The translations under genes and the position numbers were made by a program. DNA of 19,299 bases from contig CAZPUJ010000175.1 in NCBI GenBank assembly GCA_964589725.1, positions 1 through 19,299 of the forward strand, written 5' to 3'. Source of the DNA: CAYSHJ01 sp964589725 (GTDB taxonomy: Bacteria; Planctomycetota; Planctomycetia; Planctomycetales; Planctomycetaceae). Below the pieces are notes generated by a model. It searched no databases and was not told where the DNA came from. It was given only the letters and a program-made list of their open reading frames with translations. This document shows, piece by piece, positions 1 through 7,396 of the stretch; position 1 is the stretch's first letter; each line of letters begins with the position of its first letter.

Positions 1-492
1 TTTGATGCTGACGCCGGTCGTTTGCAGGCCGGAGTTGATCTTCTTGCCGGTCGACGCCGCGTTGATGAACTGAATCAGCTCGGCGGTCTTCGCTTCGCCG
101 GCTTTGAACTCGACGCCGGCGTACAGGTCTTCGGTGTTCTCGCGAACGATGACCAAGTCCACGTTGATCTTGTCGTAGTAAGAGCGCACACCTTTGTAGG
201 TTTTGCACGGCCGAACGCAGGCATACAGTCCCAGTTCCTGCCGCAGAGCGACGTTCACCGACCGAAAGCCTTTTCCAATGGGCGTCGTGATCGGCGACTT
301 GATGGCGACCTTGTTCTTACGGATCGAAGAGAAGACCGAATCGGGAATTTTCCCCTGAGCTTCAATAACCTCGATGCCGCATTCTTGGACATCCCAGGCA
401 ATCTTCACGCCCGTGGCGTCGATACACTTACGAGTGGCTTCAGCGAGTTCGGGACCAGTTCCATCTCCGGGAATCAGCGTGACGTTGTACAT
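1..492 (-). CDS. NAD-type isocitrate dehydrogenase (3' part beyond window)
   Basis: The 164 visible N-terminal residues belong to the isocitrate/isopropylmalate dehydrogenase family, which oxidatively decarboxylates a beta-hydroxy acid using NAD(P) and a divalent metal. Visible marks are the opening strand with IPGDGTGPE at residues 7-15, the substrate loop SPITTPIGKGFRSVNVALRQ with its Ser and Asn, the downstream R-x-x-L-x-x-Y-A-x-x-R-P pattern, and VIVRENTEDLYAGVE. The SVNVALR loop and the short N-terminus fit the compact NAD-dependent isocitrate (or homoisocitrate) dehydrogenases better than LeuB. An in-frame stop lies just upstream of the ATG, so the start is secure. The C-terminal half, including the metal-binding Asp residues, lies outside the window. 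Isocitrate dehydrogenase of the TCA cycle is the best guess; the exact substrate cannot be settled from this fragment. Confidence 0.88.
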   Translation of the reverse strand, partial: MYNVTLIPGDGTGPELAEATRKCIDATGVKIAWDVQECGIEVIEAQGKIPDSVFSSIRKNKVAIKSPITTPIGKGFRSVNVALRQELGLYACVRPCKTYKGVRSYYDKINVDLVIVRENTEDLYAGVEFKAGEAKTAELIQFINAASTGKKINSGLQTTGVSIK

Positions 493-613
493 GCGGGCCT
501 CGATGTCAGTTCTGAGATTTGCGGTTTGAAATTACGTCAATTGTTGAGCGTCTGAGCAAACTGGCGGAACGTAGCAGAGGGTTTCCGGACGAGCAAGCAA
601 CGAGATTGAGCGC

Positions 614-1513
614 TCAGTCGAACGAAATGAACTGCTTCCAGTTCTCGAAGATGATCCGCTCGATCGCCTCTTCGGGAAACTTCGGGAAGCCGGTCCCTTT
701 GGCGATGTCGTTGACCTTTCTCAAGCCAGCCAGCGCTTGCTCGGGAGTGGCCGAGGGGAAATCGGAGCCGAAGATCAGCTTGTGCTCGACGCCATATTCG
801 AGCGCCGTCAGGAAGGCTTGATAGTGTCGCAGCGGCCGGTAATGCAGTGCGCTCGTGTCGGCATACAGGTTCGGGTGCTTCCGGATCAGCACAACGCACT
901 CGGTTTCCCACGGATGGCCCATGTGCGAGACGATCATCCGCAGGTCGGGACACGCGACAGCGATGTCTTCCAGCAAGATCGGGTTTGAGTACTTCAGCGG
1001 CCCATTCCGCACGAACGACGTCCCCTGATGCCAATTGACCGGAATGCCGAGCTTCTCCGCCTCTTTGAACAATGGCAGATGCCGCGGGTCGGACGGATCG
1101 AAGTTCTGATAGATCGGTCCCAGCTTGAGACCTCGCAGTCCGAGATCGTTGACGTAATGCCGCAGGCGTTCGATGCAGTCCGGTCGGTTCGGATCGACCG
1201 AGCACCAGCCTTGGAATTTATCCATCGCGCTATGTTGCCGCACGAACTCGGCAACCGTTTCCTGCGAGCCGTTGATCCCCGTGAACGGTGCGTCGATGGC
1301 GAAGACGATGACCTTGTCGCAGTTCTTCGTCGCCGTCAGCAACTGCTCCGGCCGGCAATCGAAATTGTGCTTGTAGCTCGTGTCGCTCACCGCACAGTGG
1401 ACATCAGGCGTCAGCCGCATCTTGGCCCGCTTCGCCGCCCACGATTCGTCGACGAACTGCTCGGACAGATGATCGGGATACCAAAACAGGTTGGTGTGGA
1501 TATCAACAAGCAT
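614..1513 (-). CDS. Amidohydrolase 2 family metal-dependent hydrolase/decarboxylase
   Basis: A 299-residue TIM-barrel protein of the amidohydrolase-2 family (relatives include ACMSD-type decarboxylases and TIM-barrel lactonases). Visible motifs are DIHTN at residues 4-8 (strand 1), RGLKLGP near 127-133, NWHQG with His162, VSHMGHPW with His197, and GSDFP with Asp251, which are the usual metal-binding positions in order. The strand-1 motif is normally H-x-H, but here the second His is Asn8 (codon AAC). The start was chosen at the ATG that opens the barrel and is preceded by GAGGG seven bases upstream; the frame stays open for another 58 codons with no family similarity. It sits alone between the dehydrogenase and a hydrolase gene. 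Substrate unknown. Confidence 0.85.
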   Translation of the reverse strand: MLVDIHTNLFWYPDHLSEQFVDESWAAKRAKMRLTPDVHCAVSDTSYKHNFDCRPEQLLTATKNCDKVIVFAIDAPFTGINGSQETVAEFVRQHSAMDKFQGWCSVDPNRPDCIERLRHYVNDLGLRGLKLGPIYQNFDPSDPRHLPLFKEAEKLGIPVNWHQGTSFVRNGPLKYSNPILLEDIAVACPDLRMIVSHMGHPWETECVVLIRKHPNLYADTSALHYRPLRHYQAFLTALEYGVEHKLIFGSDFPSATPEQALAGLRKVNDIAKGTGFPKFPEEAIERIIFENWKQFISFD

Positions 1514-1614
1514 GAGTTGGCCCTCGGTAATCGGCACCAGTGTAGCCTGCTCTCGCCGCGAGGAGGACTTAGCGGAGAACGTCGCTCGCCGCAACCGCTC
1601 CGGCCGAGAGTGGA

Positions 1615-2391
1615 CTACTCGGGCGCGGCCTCGCCGGCCACCGTGAGCAGCCGCGCGTGAATATCTTTGTGAATGGCCGCGTCCCATTCGGCCGCGATGT
1701 GCGCCTTGACATCGAACAGCGAGTCATACGCCGGTCCCGGTATTCGCAAGAATCCGCTCTCCGGATTGCCGAGGTCCACAAACTCGGAGCGCGGTTCGTC
1801 GGCCCACTTTCGCCAGCCGAGCGCATTGCGAGTCGCGAAGCTAACAGCGCGACGGATGTTGTTCGGCAGCTTGTCCGGCTGGGATTTGTCAAAACGCCCG
1901 ACCGAAGATGGATCCAGAAACACAACCAGATTGAGCGGCACGGCCGGCTCTTCAGCCAACAACGTGCTGACTTCCCAAGCCGTATGCCCGCCCCAACTGT
2001 TGCCGACGATCGCCAACCGGTCGGCGGGATGTTCCTGATGATGTCGCCGAATCCGTTCGGCGATCCCTTTCGACAGCGGTGCCGGTTGCTCCTTGATCTT
2101 GCCGGCAACCGTGCCGTTCCAGTTGACGTACTCGGCGCGGACGCCGTCCTGCCGCAAGTCGCCCGCGAGCTGAAACAACCCGCTGTTCCCAACTCCTCGC
2201 GGAGCCTTGTTCGCGATTTGGTCGGCGGTTGGTTCTGAATCAAACCCACCGATGAGCACGACAATGAGCGGCTTCGATGGCGACTCGCCGCAGACCACCG
2301 TTCGCAGCACAGTCAGCAGGCACAGCACGACCAACAGAGATTTCGACCAAGGCATGATTCGCCCCATTCTTTGAGGCCAACGTCCTTTCAT
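1615..2391 (-). CDS. Secreted or membrane-anchored alpha/beta hydrolase
   Basis: 258 residues. A basic N-terminus is followed by a hydrophobic stretch at about 17-34 (SKSLLVVLCLLTVLRTVV), which looks like a Sec signal or anchor. The mature part begins with a hydrophobic strand (PLIVVLIGGF). The nucleophile elbow GNSWGG (Ser132), Asp160 in VFLDPSS and His231 in KAHIAAEW form a plausible lipase/esterase catalytic triad in the expected order. The start was chosen because ATG overlaps the stop of the upstream membrane-protein gene (ATGA) and GGAGAG lies eight bases before it; later in-frame ATGs at residues 9 and 13 have weaker ribosome sites. The overlap suggests translational coupling with that gene. 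Substrate is not evident. Confidence 0.82.
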   Translation of the reverse strand: MKGRWPQRMGRIMPWSKSLLVVLCLLTVLRTVVCGESPSKPLIVVLIGGFDSEPTADQIANKAPRGVGNSGLFQLAGDLRQDGVRAEYVNWNGTVAGKIKEQPAPLSKGIAERIRRHHQEHPADRLAIVGNSWGGHTAWEVSTLLAEEPAVPLNLVVFLDPSSVGRFDKSQPDKLPNNIRRAVSFATRNALGWRKWADEPRSEFVDLGNPESGFLRIPGPAYDSLFDVKAHIAAEWDAAIHKDIHARLLTVAGEAAPE

Positions 2392-3557
2392 GTTTTCGTC
2401 TCTCCGGCCTCTGTTGCGGGCCGCTCGATCACCGGCTGCTGCGAGGCGGCGACGCCGACTACCGGCAACAACTCCGGCTTCGGCGGCGGGCCAGGTATGT
2501 AAACCTGATCCAGCGGCGTCCCGTCTTCGCTCTGCCGCAGTAGGAAGTAAATCACGGTCGTGGCAGACCAGAAGTAGCTGACAAGCACCGCGACAAATCC
2601 CAGCTTGAACGCTTCTCGCCAGAAGAAAAACTGTGAATTTGCGAGAAACCCTTGACCGAGACTCCAGTCGGTTAACCAAGCCGCAAGATCGAAAAACAAC
2701 CAGACGAAAGCTCCCGTCAACGCTCCGATCAGCAACGACGAGACGGTCAGCGACAACAGATACCACGGCCGATTCATTACATAGCCGAATGAGCGACTCA
2801 GCCCGTCGAAGCCGTCACTCCCCTCCGTGCTGATCGCCGCGACCATCAGCGGCCAACTGACGGCCATCAGCACCAACAGAAATGCCATCGCGAACCCGCA
2901 AGCGATCGGTAAAAAGCCGATCAACCAAAGGGCCGTCTTCAATCCATCGTTAATGACGAGGTTCGCGCTGTGTAGGGCATAGGCCACGAGCGCAAAAAAG
3001 CCCACGCCCAACATCGGCAGCAGCGGGCCGTATAAATAACTCTGCCAGTTGCGGATCGAAAACGTCAATGCTGCCCGGAGCGAAAGCGATTCTTCCCGAG
3101 CGAATCGCACCGCCAGCATGCGCACGCCGGCACCGGCAAAAATGGCCCAGATCAATAGGCTCCAGAGCAAGCTTGTCCACGCGGCGGCAATGCGCGGCCA
3201 ACTGCTGTTCAATTGAAACAACCGGGCCGCCGGCACGACCACGGTTTGCAAAGGCCAGGTGAGTCGATTGACGATCCGCTCCCAGATAACGTCTGAGCGG
3301 AGAGATTGAAACTGCTCTGGCTCCGGTCCAAAACGCGAGACGTCCGACAGCAGTGGAAACAGCTCTTGATCCCCGCTGCTCTTCACAAAGGGCAACTCAC
3401 GCAGCCAGGAATTTCCCGTCGTGAACACGATGACGGCCAGCAACGACAACACGAGCACGCGGATCCGCAACGCGAGATCCGCCGCTCGCAGCAATTGCAG
3501 CCACGGGAGCACGCTGCGCCAGCGGATGCTGTCTACCGTGAAGTGCTTGTCGGTCAT
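2388..3557 (-). CDS. Polytopic membrane protein, function unknown
   Basis: 389 residues with about seven hydrophobic segments. One lies near the N-terminus (ALRIRVLVLSLLAVIVF), followed by a soluble loop of roughly 80 residues, then a membrane core with segments such as SLLWSLLIWAIFAGAG and AFLLVLMAVSWPLMVAA. The C-terminal tail is proline-rich and polar (YIPGPPPKPELLP). The start is the ATG preceded by a perfect AGGAGG six bases upstream; the frame stays open upstream into a repeat tract that is unlikely to be translated. The gene overlaps the following hydrolase by 4 nt, so the pair is probably one operon. I do not recognise the family. The even spread of helices without charged motifs argues against a transporter with a known signature. 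Confidence 0.8.
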   Translation of the reverse strand: MTDKHFTVDSIRWRSVLPWLQLLRAADLALRIRVLVLSLLAVIVFTTGNSWLRELPFVKSSGDQELFPLLSDVSRFGPEPEQFQSLRSDVIWERIVNRLTWPLQTVVVPAARLFQLNSSWPRIAAAWTSLLWSLLIWAIFAGAGVRMLAVRFAREESLSLRAALTFSIRNWQSYLYGPLLPMLGVGFFALVAYALHSANLVINDGLKTALWLIGFLPIACGFAMAFLLVLMAVSWPLMVAAISTEGSDGFDGLSRSFGYVMNRPWYLLSLTVSSLLIGALTGAFVWLFFDLAAWLTDWSLGQGFLANSQFFFWREAFKLGFVAVLVSYFWSATTVIYFLLRQSEDGTPLDQVYIPGPPPKPELLPVVGVAASQQPVIERPATEAGETKT

Positions 3558-3610
3558 CGTCGCCTCCTGCGAGCGGCGGTTGGTCGGGATTTCGCCGAGG
3601 ATGATAGCCA

Positions 3611-3663
3611 ATGAAATGACGAATGACGAAAGACCCCATGACGAAGGAAATCCGAATGACGAA
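3611..3663. repeat. Degenerate ATGACGAA repeat tract (left cluster)
   Basis: Four copies of ATGACGAA lie at 3616, 3623, 3638 and 3656, the first two sharing one base. Between 3558 and 3966 no convincing gene is present on either strand; the spacer between the divergent membrane-protein and NagB-like genes consists of this tract, the palindrome at 3701-3756 and the mirrored tract at 3828-3902. Confidence 0.75.
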
Positions 3664-3700
3664 ATCGGGCTCTCCGCCATTTATGACGATTTCGCGGAAT

Positions 3701-3756
3701 GGCTCGTCACGCGGAGCGTGACGACTACGTAGCCATCACGTTCCGCGTGACGAGCC
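3701..3756. repeat. 56-bp near-perfect palindrome, REP/MITE-like element
   Basis: The arms 3701-3728 and 3729-3756 are reverse complements with only three mismatched pairs, centred on CTACGTAG at 3725-3732. The outer arms read GGCTCGTCACGCGGAGCGTGA and its complement with one mismatch. Weaker symmetry continues outward: CGGGCTCTCCG at 3666-3676 matches the complement of 3780-3790 with one mismatch, so the whole element may span about 3662-3795. As RNA it would fold into a long hairpin on either strand. It lies between divergent genes, so it is not a simple terminator for either. A repetitive extragenic palindrome or non-autonomous mobile element is the best reading. Confidence 0.75.
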
Positions 3757-3827
3757 GGCCATACATTCAACACGGATGACGGAAAGCCCGAAATCCAAAG
3801 GCGACCCTCCCAGCGGCTGTTAGCCCG

Positions 3828-3902
3828 TTCGTCATTCGAGCTTCGTCAATCTTTCGTTATTGGGTGTTTCGTCATTCGTTATTCCTTCGGATCCTTCGTC
3901 AA
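3828..3902. repeat. Degenerate TTCGTCAT repeat tract (right cluster, inverted)
   Basis: This is the reverse-complement counterpart of the left cluster. TTCGTCAT, TTCGTCAA and TTCGTTAT variants occur at 3828, 3842, 3853, 3868, 3875 and 3895. The two clusters face each other across the central palindrome. Confidence 0.7.
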
Positions 3903-3966
3903 TCGTGACGCCCAGCTTTATACTCCGCCGCGTCTGCAACCTCACCCCACACCACGGAGTCGCCTC

Positions 3967-4917
3967 ATGGATTTGCTCAGCACATTGTCCGGTTCGTTGA
4001 TGGAAGGTTTCTTTCCCGCGGGTTGGGACTTGAAAAAGATTGATGCCTGCGTCGATCCAAACCCGGCGAAGATCACCGAGCGGCAGAAGTTCTGGCACCG
4101 AGGCTTCGAACCGATCCCGTGTGCGTCGGTCGCGGACTTCGACATGATGCTCGGCCACGAGATCGCGCTGACGATCAAAAAAGCGCGCGACGCCAACGAA
4201 GAATTGTTGCTCATTCTGCCCGTCGGCCCGATGGGCATGTACCGCTGGGCCGTTTACTTTCTGACGGAGTGGAATATCTCGTGCAGCCACGTGTTTGGCT
4301 TCAATATGGATGAGTGGTCCGACGCTGCCGGCAACACGCTGCCCCCGGAGAATCCCGGTGCGTTCCAATACGCCATGGAGCAAGCCTTTTATGGCCCTCT
4401 GGGTAAGCTGGCGCCTCCCAAGAGTCAGCGATATTTCGCCACGAAAAAGCTGCTGCCGACCTACCCCGGCCGCATCAAGGAACTGCGTGCCAACGGAGCC
4501 AAGCTGACGGTCATCTTCGGCATCGGCCGCGTCTGCCACATCGCGTTCTGGGAGCCGCACTTTGCCGCTGAGTTTTCTTCCGAAGCCGAATGGAAGAAAC
4601 AAACCCACCGCCTGGGAGCGAAACTGCACCCGCTGACCATCGAGCAGAACGCCCTCACCAGCTTCAAGAGCCGCACCACGCTGGTGCCCGCGTTCGCCAA
4701 CACGATCGGGCCCGGCTTATTCTTGGGTGCTGACAAGATTATCGGCGGCGCCGACGGCACGTTTTCGCGCGGCATGATGTGGCAAGGTCTCAGCTTGTGG
4801 ATGACGCTGCGTCACGGGCCGTCGTCGTGGATTCCGTCCACCTACATGCCGACTCAGCCTGGGCGGCTGTTCTTCCTGAAAGAATTGGCGGGACCACTCG
4901 TCGCCGAGTGCAACTAA
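3967..4917 (+). CDS. NagB-like glucosamine-6-phosphate isomerase family protein with altered active site
   Basis: 316 residues. The core matches the glucosamine/galactosamine-6-phosphate isomerase (NagB, 6-phosphogluconolactonase-like) fold. VFGFNMDEW carries Asp115, equivalent to the proton-abstracting Asp72 of E. coli NagB. GIGRVCHIAFWEP aligns with the ring-opening motif GVGNDGHIAFNEP and keeps His191 and Glu196 (His143 and Glu148 in E. coli), but replaces the catalytic Asp141 with Val189. The protein is longer than NagB (266 residues), with extra N-terminal and internal segments. The start is an ATG with GGAG about eight bases upstream. It stands alone, divergent from the membrane-protein operon. 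It may have lost deaminase activity or act on another sugar phosphate; classical NagB is unlikely. Confidence 0.85.
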   Translation: MDLLSTLSGSLMEGFFPAGWDLKKIDACVDPNPAKITERQKFWHRGFEPIPCASVADFDMMLGHEIALTIKKARDANEELLLILPVGPMGMYRWAVYFLTEWNISCSHVFGFNMDEWSDAAGNTLPPENPGAFQYAMEQAFYGPLGKLAPPKSQRYFATKKLLPTYPGRIKELRANGAKLTVIFGIGRVCHIAFWEPHFAAEFSSEAEWKKQTHRLGAKLHPLTIEQNALTSFKSRTTLVPAFANTIGPGLFLGADKIIGGADGTFSRGMMWQGLSLWMTLRHGPSSWIPSTYMPTQPGRLFFLKELAGPLVAECN

Positions 4918-4935
4918 GTAGCCTCAGACAAAACT

Positions 4936-5003
4936 AACCCGATGCGTGAGCGAGGGACGGATTCGCGCTCAATTCCTCGACGCCCTCGCTAACGCTTCGG
5001 GTT
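4936..5003. repeat. 68-bp inverted repeat downstream of the NagB-like gene
   Basis: The arms 4936-4956 (AACCCGATGCGTGAGCGAGGG) and 4983-5003 are reverse complements with two mismatches, around a 26-nt loop. It begins 18 bases after the NagB-like stop and lies between convergent genes, so it could fold as a transcript-end hairpin, but no U-run follows it. The sequence differs from the palindrome at 3701-3756, so it is a second REP-like family. Confidence 0.7.
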
Positions 5004-5046
5004 ATTGTTGGAGGCTCTAAAGATTGCTGATGCCGGTCGCAGTGCC

Positions 5047-5065
5047 TTATTTTTTCAAAAAATAA
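5047..5065. terminator. Possible bidirectional terminator (A/T palindrome)
   Basis: A perfect 9-bp A/T-only inverted repeat (TTATTTTTT, one spacer base, AAAAAATAA) lies 28 bases beyond the stop of the SagB-like gene and between convergent transcripts. It offers a U-run on both strands, but its stem has no G-C pairs, so it is a weak candidate on its own. Confidence 0.3.
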
Positions 5066-5093
5066 CTCGCGGCTCGTGGTGCGCGGAAGTTGG

Positions 5094-5981
5094 TCACACT
5101 TGTTTGTCTCCTCGACCTCCCATGGGCAAAGGGGATTGGGGAAAACCGACCGTCAGCAGATAAAGCACTGGCTCCTCGCGCGAGTTGATCCCCAGTTCGG
5201 CGGCCAGCGCATCGTCTTGAAAACCGGCGATGGGACATGTCGCCAAACCGAGTGATGTCGCCACCAGCATCAAGTTCTGCGCAAGGTGGCCAGCGTCGAG
5301 CCACAAAATTCGGTAGCCGCGTTCGCCGTATTTGATCAGCGGACGTTGCCAACGTCCCGTCAACACGATCATGGCCGGCGCGTCCATTCGATTGGTCGAC
5401 GTGAAGACCAACTGTTCGAGAACCTCGCGCGGCAATTCCGAACGCACGATCTCCAGACAGCGATCAACCGGATGAAAATGGTAGACGCCCGGACGGAGCG
5501 TCGCAGTCGTCGAGGCAGGACCACCGTCATTCGGCCAGACGACCAGATAAATTTCGATCGGATACAGCGCGCCGCCGGACGGGGCCGCGCGCAATGACTG
5601 GGTCAAGTCGCCTCCATCCAATGCAACATCCATGCGAGCCGTCACTCCGCAGGCATGCTCCAACAGCGAACCGATCAGCCGCAGCGGGATCGGCTGCTCA
5701 GTCAATTCGCGGACGCTGCGTCGGCGTTGCAAAAGGTCTGCGAGAGAACCTTGTGGATAAGGCAATTCGTGACGCGGCGGCAGCAGAATGCGATCGGCTC
5801 CCGGATAGGTTTTCGTCCCGGTCAACGACTTGCGCAACTCGGTATCGCTGTCGGTGAATTCGCTGATCGACTCCGCCAGCCAGTCGCGAGACGCCCGCGT
5901 GATCTTGGAGTTTTCATGGAATAACAGTGCCAGCGGAGCTCGCTTCGCCAAATCGTCAGTGGTATACGCATCTTTGGTCAT
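5094..5981 (-). CDS. SagB-type FMN-dependent azoline dehydrogenase
   Basis: 295 residues of the nitroreductase-fold SagB/ThcOx family. Known members oxidise thiazolines/oxazolines, made by a YcaO cyclodehydratase on a ribosomal peptide, to aromatic thiazoles/oxazoles using FMN. Visible marks are RRRSVRELTEQPIPL at 86-100 (FMN phosphate side), APSGGALYPIEIYLVV at 133-148, KYGERGYRILWLDAGHLAQN at about 217-236 and the SLGLATCPIAGF loop at 243-254, which is the canonical SagB order. The start at 5981 has AGGTGA six bases upstream; an in-frame GTG at 5990 is less likely. It lies 71 bp after the YcaO gene on the same strand and closes the operon. The YcaO and SagC-like neighbours make a RiPP oxidase role much more likely than a generic nitroreductase. 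Confidence 0.9.
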   Translation of the reverse strand: MTKDAYTTDDLAKRAPLALLFHENSKITRASRDWLAESISEFTDSDTELRKSLTGTKTYPGADRILLPPRHELPYPQGSLADLLQRRRSVRELTEQPIPLRLIGSLLEHACGVTARMDVALDGGDLTQSLRAAPSGGALYPIEIYLVVWPNDGGPASTTATLRPGVYHFHPVDRCLEIVRSELPREVLEQLVFTSTNRMDAPAMIVLTGRWQRPLIKYGERGYRILWLDAGHLAQNLMLVATSLGLATCPIAGFQDDALAAELGINSREEPVLYLLTVGFPQSPLPMGGRGDKQV

Positions 5982-6052
5982 AGAAGTCACCTTGAGCCGT
6001 TGGCGTCAAGAAAGTTATCGGCTCCGAGTTTGTCGGAAGGCGAGTCGCTGAC

Positions 6053-7396
6053 TCAAGCGAAGGGATGCGGCCAAGGATTCCACCGCCACGGCTGTCGAGC
6101 TCGCGGTCCGAAAATGTGTCGCAACTGCCGCAGCCGCGGCCCGCCCAAATGGGGCCACTTATGATTCCCGTGCAACGGTTGCAAACCAGGGACGATCACA
6201 CGTGCCACATGCAGCCCTAGCGGCCGAATGTCGGGCGAGGTCAGATCGACGGCAAACGGTTCGTAGCCGCCACGAACGAGTCGTCCCACGACTTTACTCA
6301 GTTGAGACTCCGCCGATTCATCATAGCAACGAAGCGAGTCGTCCGCGGGTGACATCTCCACTTTCTCAGAAGCGTGCCACCACGATGCCAATGCTCGGGC
6401 ATATTCGGGATGCGTTGAATACAGCCGCGCGTGATCCGCGAAACTCACGACGTTTTCGAATCGCTTTCCACAGCGCCAACCGGGTGTCTCACGCGTCAGC
6501 GACTTGACGAACATCCGGCAATGAGCGGCTTCGATCAAGGCTTTGGTCATCGCCTGCCGCGGATCGGTGTGGCAGGCTGAACCACACGAGACAATCAGGC
6601 CAACGGCAGAATGTCCGGCCAGGAACGCCGCAAACGCTGGAACGCGAAACTCGGTCGTCAGTTCGAGAATCACCCAGCGAAACCGCATCGAGTCCAAGTG
6701 CCTGACCAGCGGCTCCGAGTCGGCGTCCTCAAACTTCGTCGGTGACCGATGAACGCGCATCGGCGGAACTTGTCCCAACCACGCCAGTGCGATCGCGTCT
6801 CGTTCCAAGACCTCGAGCAAGCCTCCCAAAGCCGCATCCTCCCACCGAGAGTGACACGCCAACCCAGTGGAAATCGTGGGAGCCAACAGCGGCTCACCGG
6901 GTCGCGGAGAATACGGTTGAAAGACAAAGGCTGCCGGCAGCCAGGCTGATTCTCCCGTCGCCAACGATTGACCTTGGACCCACCCGAGAGCGTCTTCCAC
7001 AGACCACTGCGCGAACGGAAACCGCTTGTTACGAAAGAGGTGCTGGCTCGATCGGAAAAGCGCGAACTGATTGGGCAAGACAACTCTTCCCGAAAGCTGA
7101 TGGGCCGCTGCGAAAGCCACTGCCCCCGGAGGCACGAGCGCGGCGCAATACCGTTCGACGGATTCTCCCAAGCAGGCCCATTGAGCTGCGTCTTCCGTCA
7201 ATCCCGCCCCACTGGTAATTCGCGGCGCCGACTGCCCCGCGAATGCGGCGGTGTCTCCCAACCGTCCGGCAAAGACCGAAAGCGGTAGATCGTCGGGCTC
7301 GGGAGACACAAGCTCCAACGCCTCAATCACGCCAAAGTGCGGCGCGACCAGCGCATCGGTCACGCTCTCCAAGGACGGCGAATCCATGGTCATCAT
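6053..7396 (-). CDS. YcaO-domain azoline-forming cyclodehydratase (TOMM D protein)
   Basis: 447 residues. YcaO proteins use ATP to activate the peptide backbone so that Cys/Ser/Thr side chains cyclise to azolines. The ATP/Mg motif GESVER is at 77-82, STGLACH at 176-182, ExxE in LLEVLERD with Glu195/Glu198 at 193-200, and the helix QAMTKALIEAAHCR at 281-294. The protein ends in PWPHPFA, a P-x-P-x-P terminus at 441-445 that is characteristic of azoline-forming YcaO proteins and important for activity in studied members. The start overlaps the stop of the C gene (ATGA); the adjacent ATG at 7393 or the one at 7387 could also serve. No TfuA partner is present, so thioamidation is less likely than azole formation. 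Confidence 0.92.
   Translation of the reverse strand: MMTMDSPSLESVTDALVAPHFGVIEALELVSPEPDDLPLSVFAGRLGDTAAFAGQSAPRITSGAGLTEDAAQWACLGESVERYCAALVPPGAVAFAAAHQLSGRVVLPNQFALFRSSQHLFRNKRFPFAQWSVEDALGWVQGQSLATGESAWLPAAFVFQPYSPRPGEPLLAPTISTGLACHSRWEDAALGGLLEVLERDAIALAWLGQVPPMRVHRSPTKFEDADSEPLVRHLDSMRFRWVILELTTEFRVPAFAAFLAGHSAVGLIVSCGSACHTDPRQAMTKALIEAAHCRMFVKSLTRETPGWRCGKRFENVVSFADHARLYSTHPEYARALASWWHASEKVEMSPADDSLRCYDESAESQLSKVVGRLVRGGYEPFAVDLTSPDIRPLGLHVARVIVPGLQPLHGNHKWPHLGGPRLRQLRHIFGPRARQPWRWNPWPHPFA

Noticed and set aside
22..555. 177-codon plus-strand ORF at the left edge
   Set aside because: Antisense to the clear isocitrate dehydrogenase frame and without recognisable protein features.
1028..1660. 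210-codon plus-strand ORF
   Set aside because: Arg-rich antisense frame of the amidohydrolase gene; a typical shadow in GC-rich DNA.
3611..3902. CRISPR array from repeated octamers
   Set aside because: Repeats are 8 bp, degenerate, irregularly spaced and partly overlapping; there are no uniform spacers and no cas genes.
3832..4629. 265-codon minus-strand ORF
   Set aside because: Antisense to the NagB-like gene, which has conserved motifs; this ORF begins inside that gene and ends in the repeat tract.
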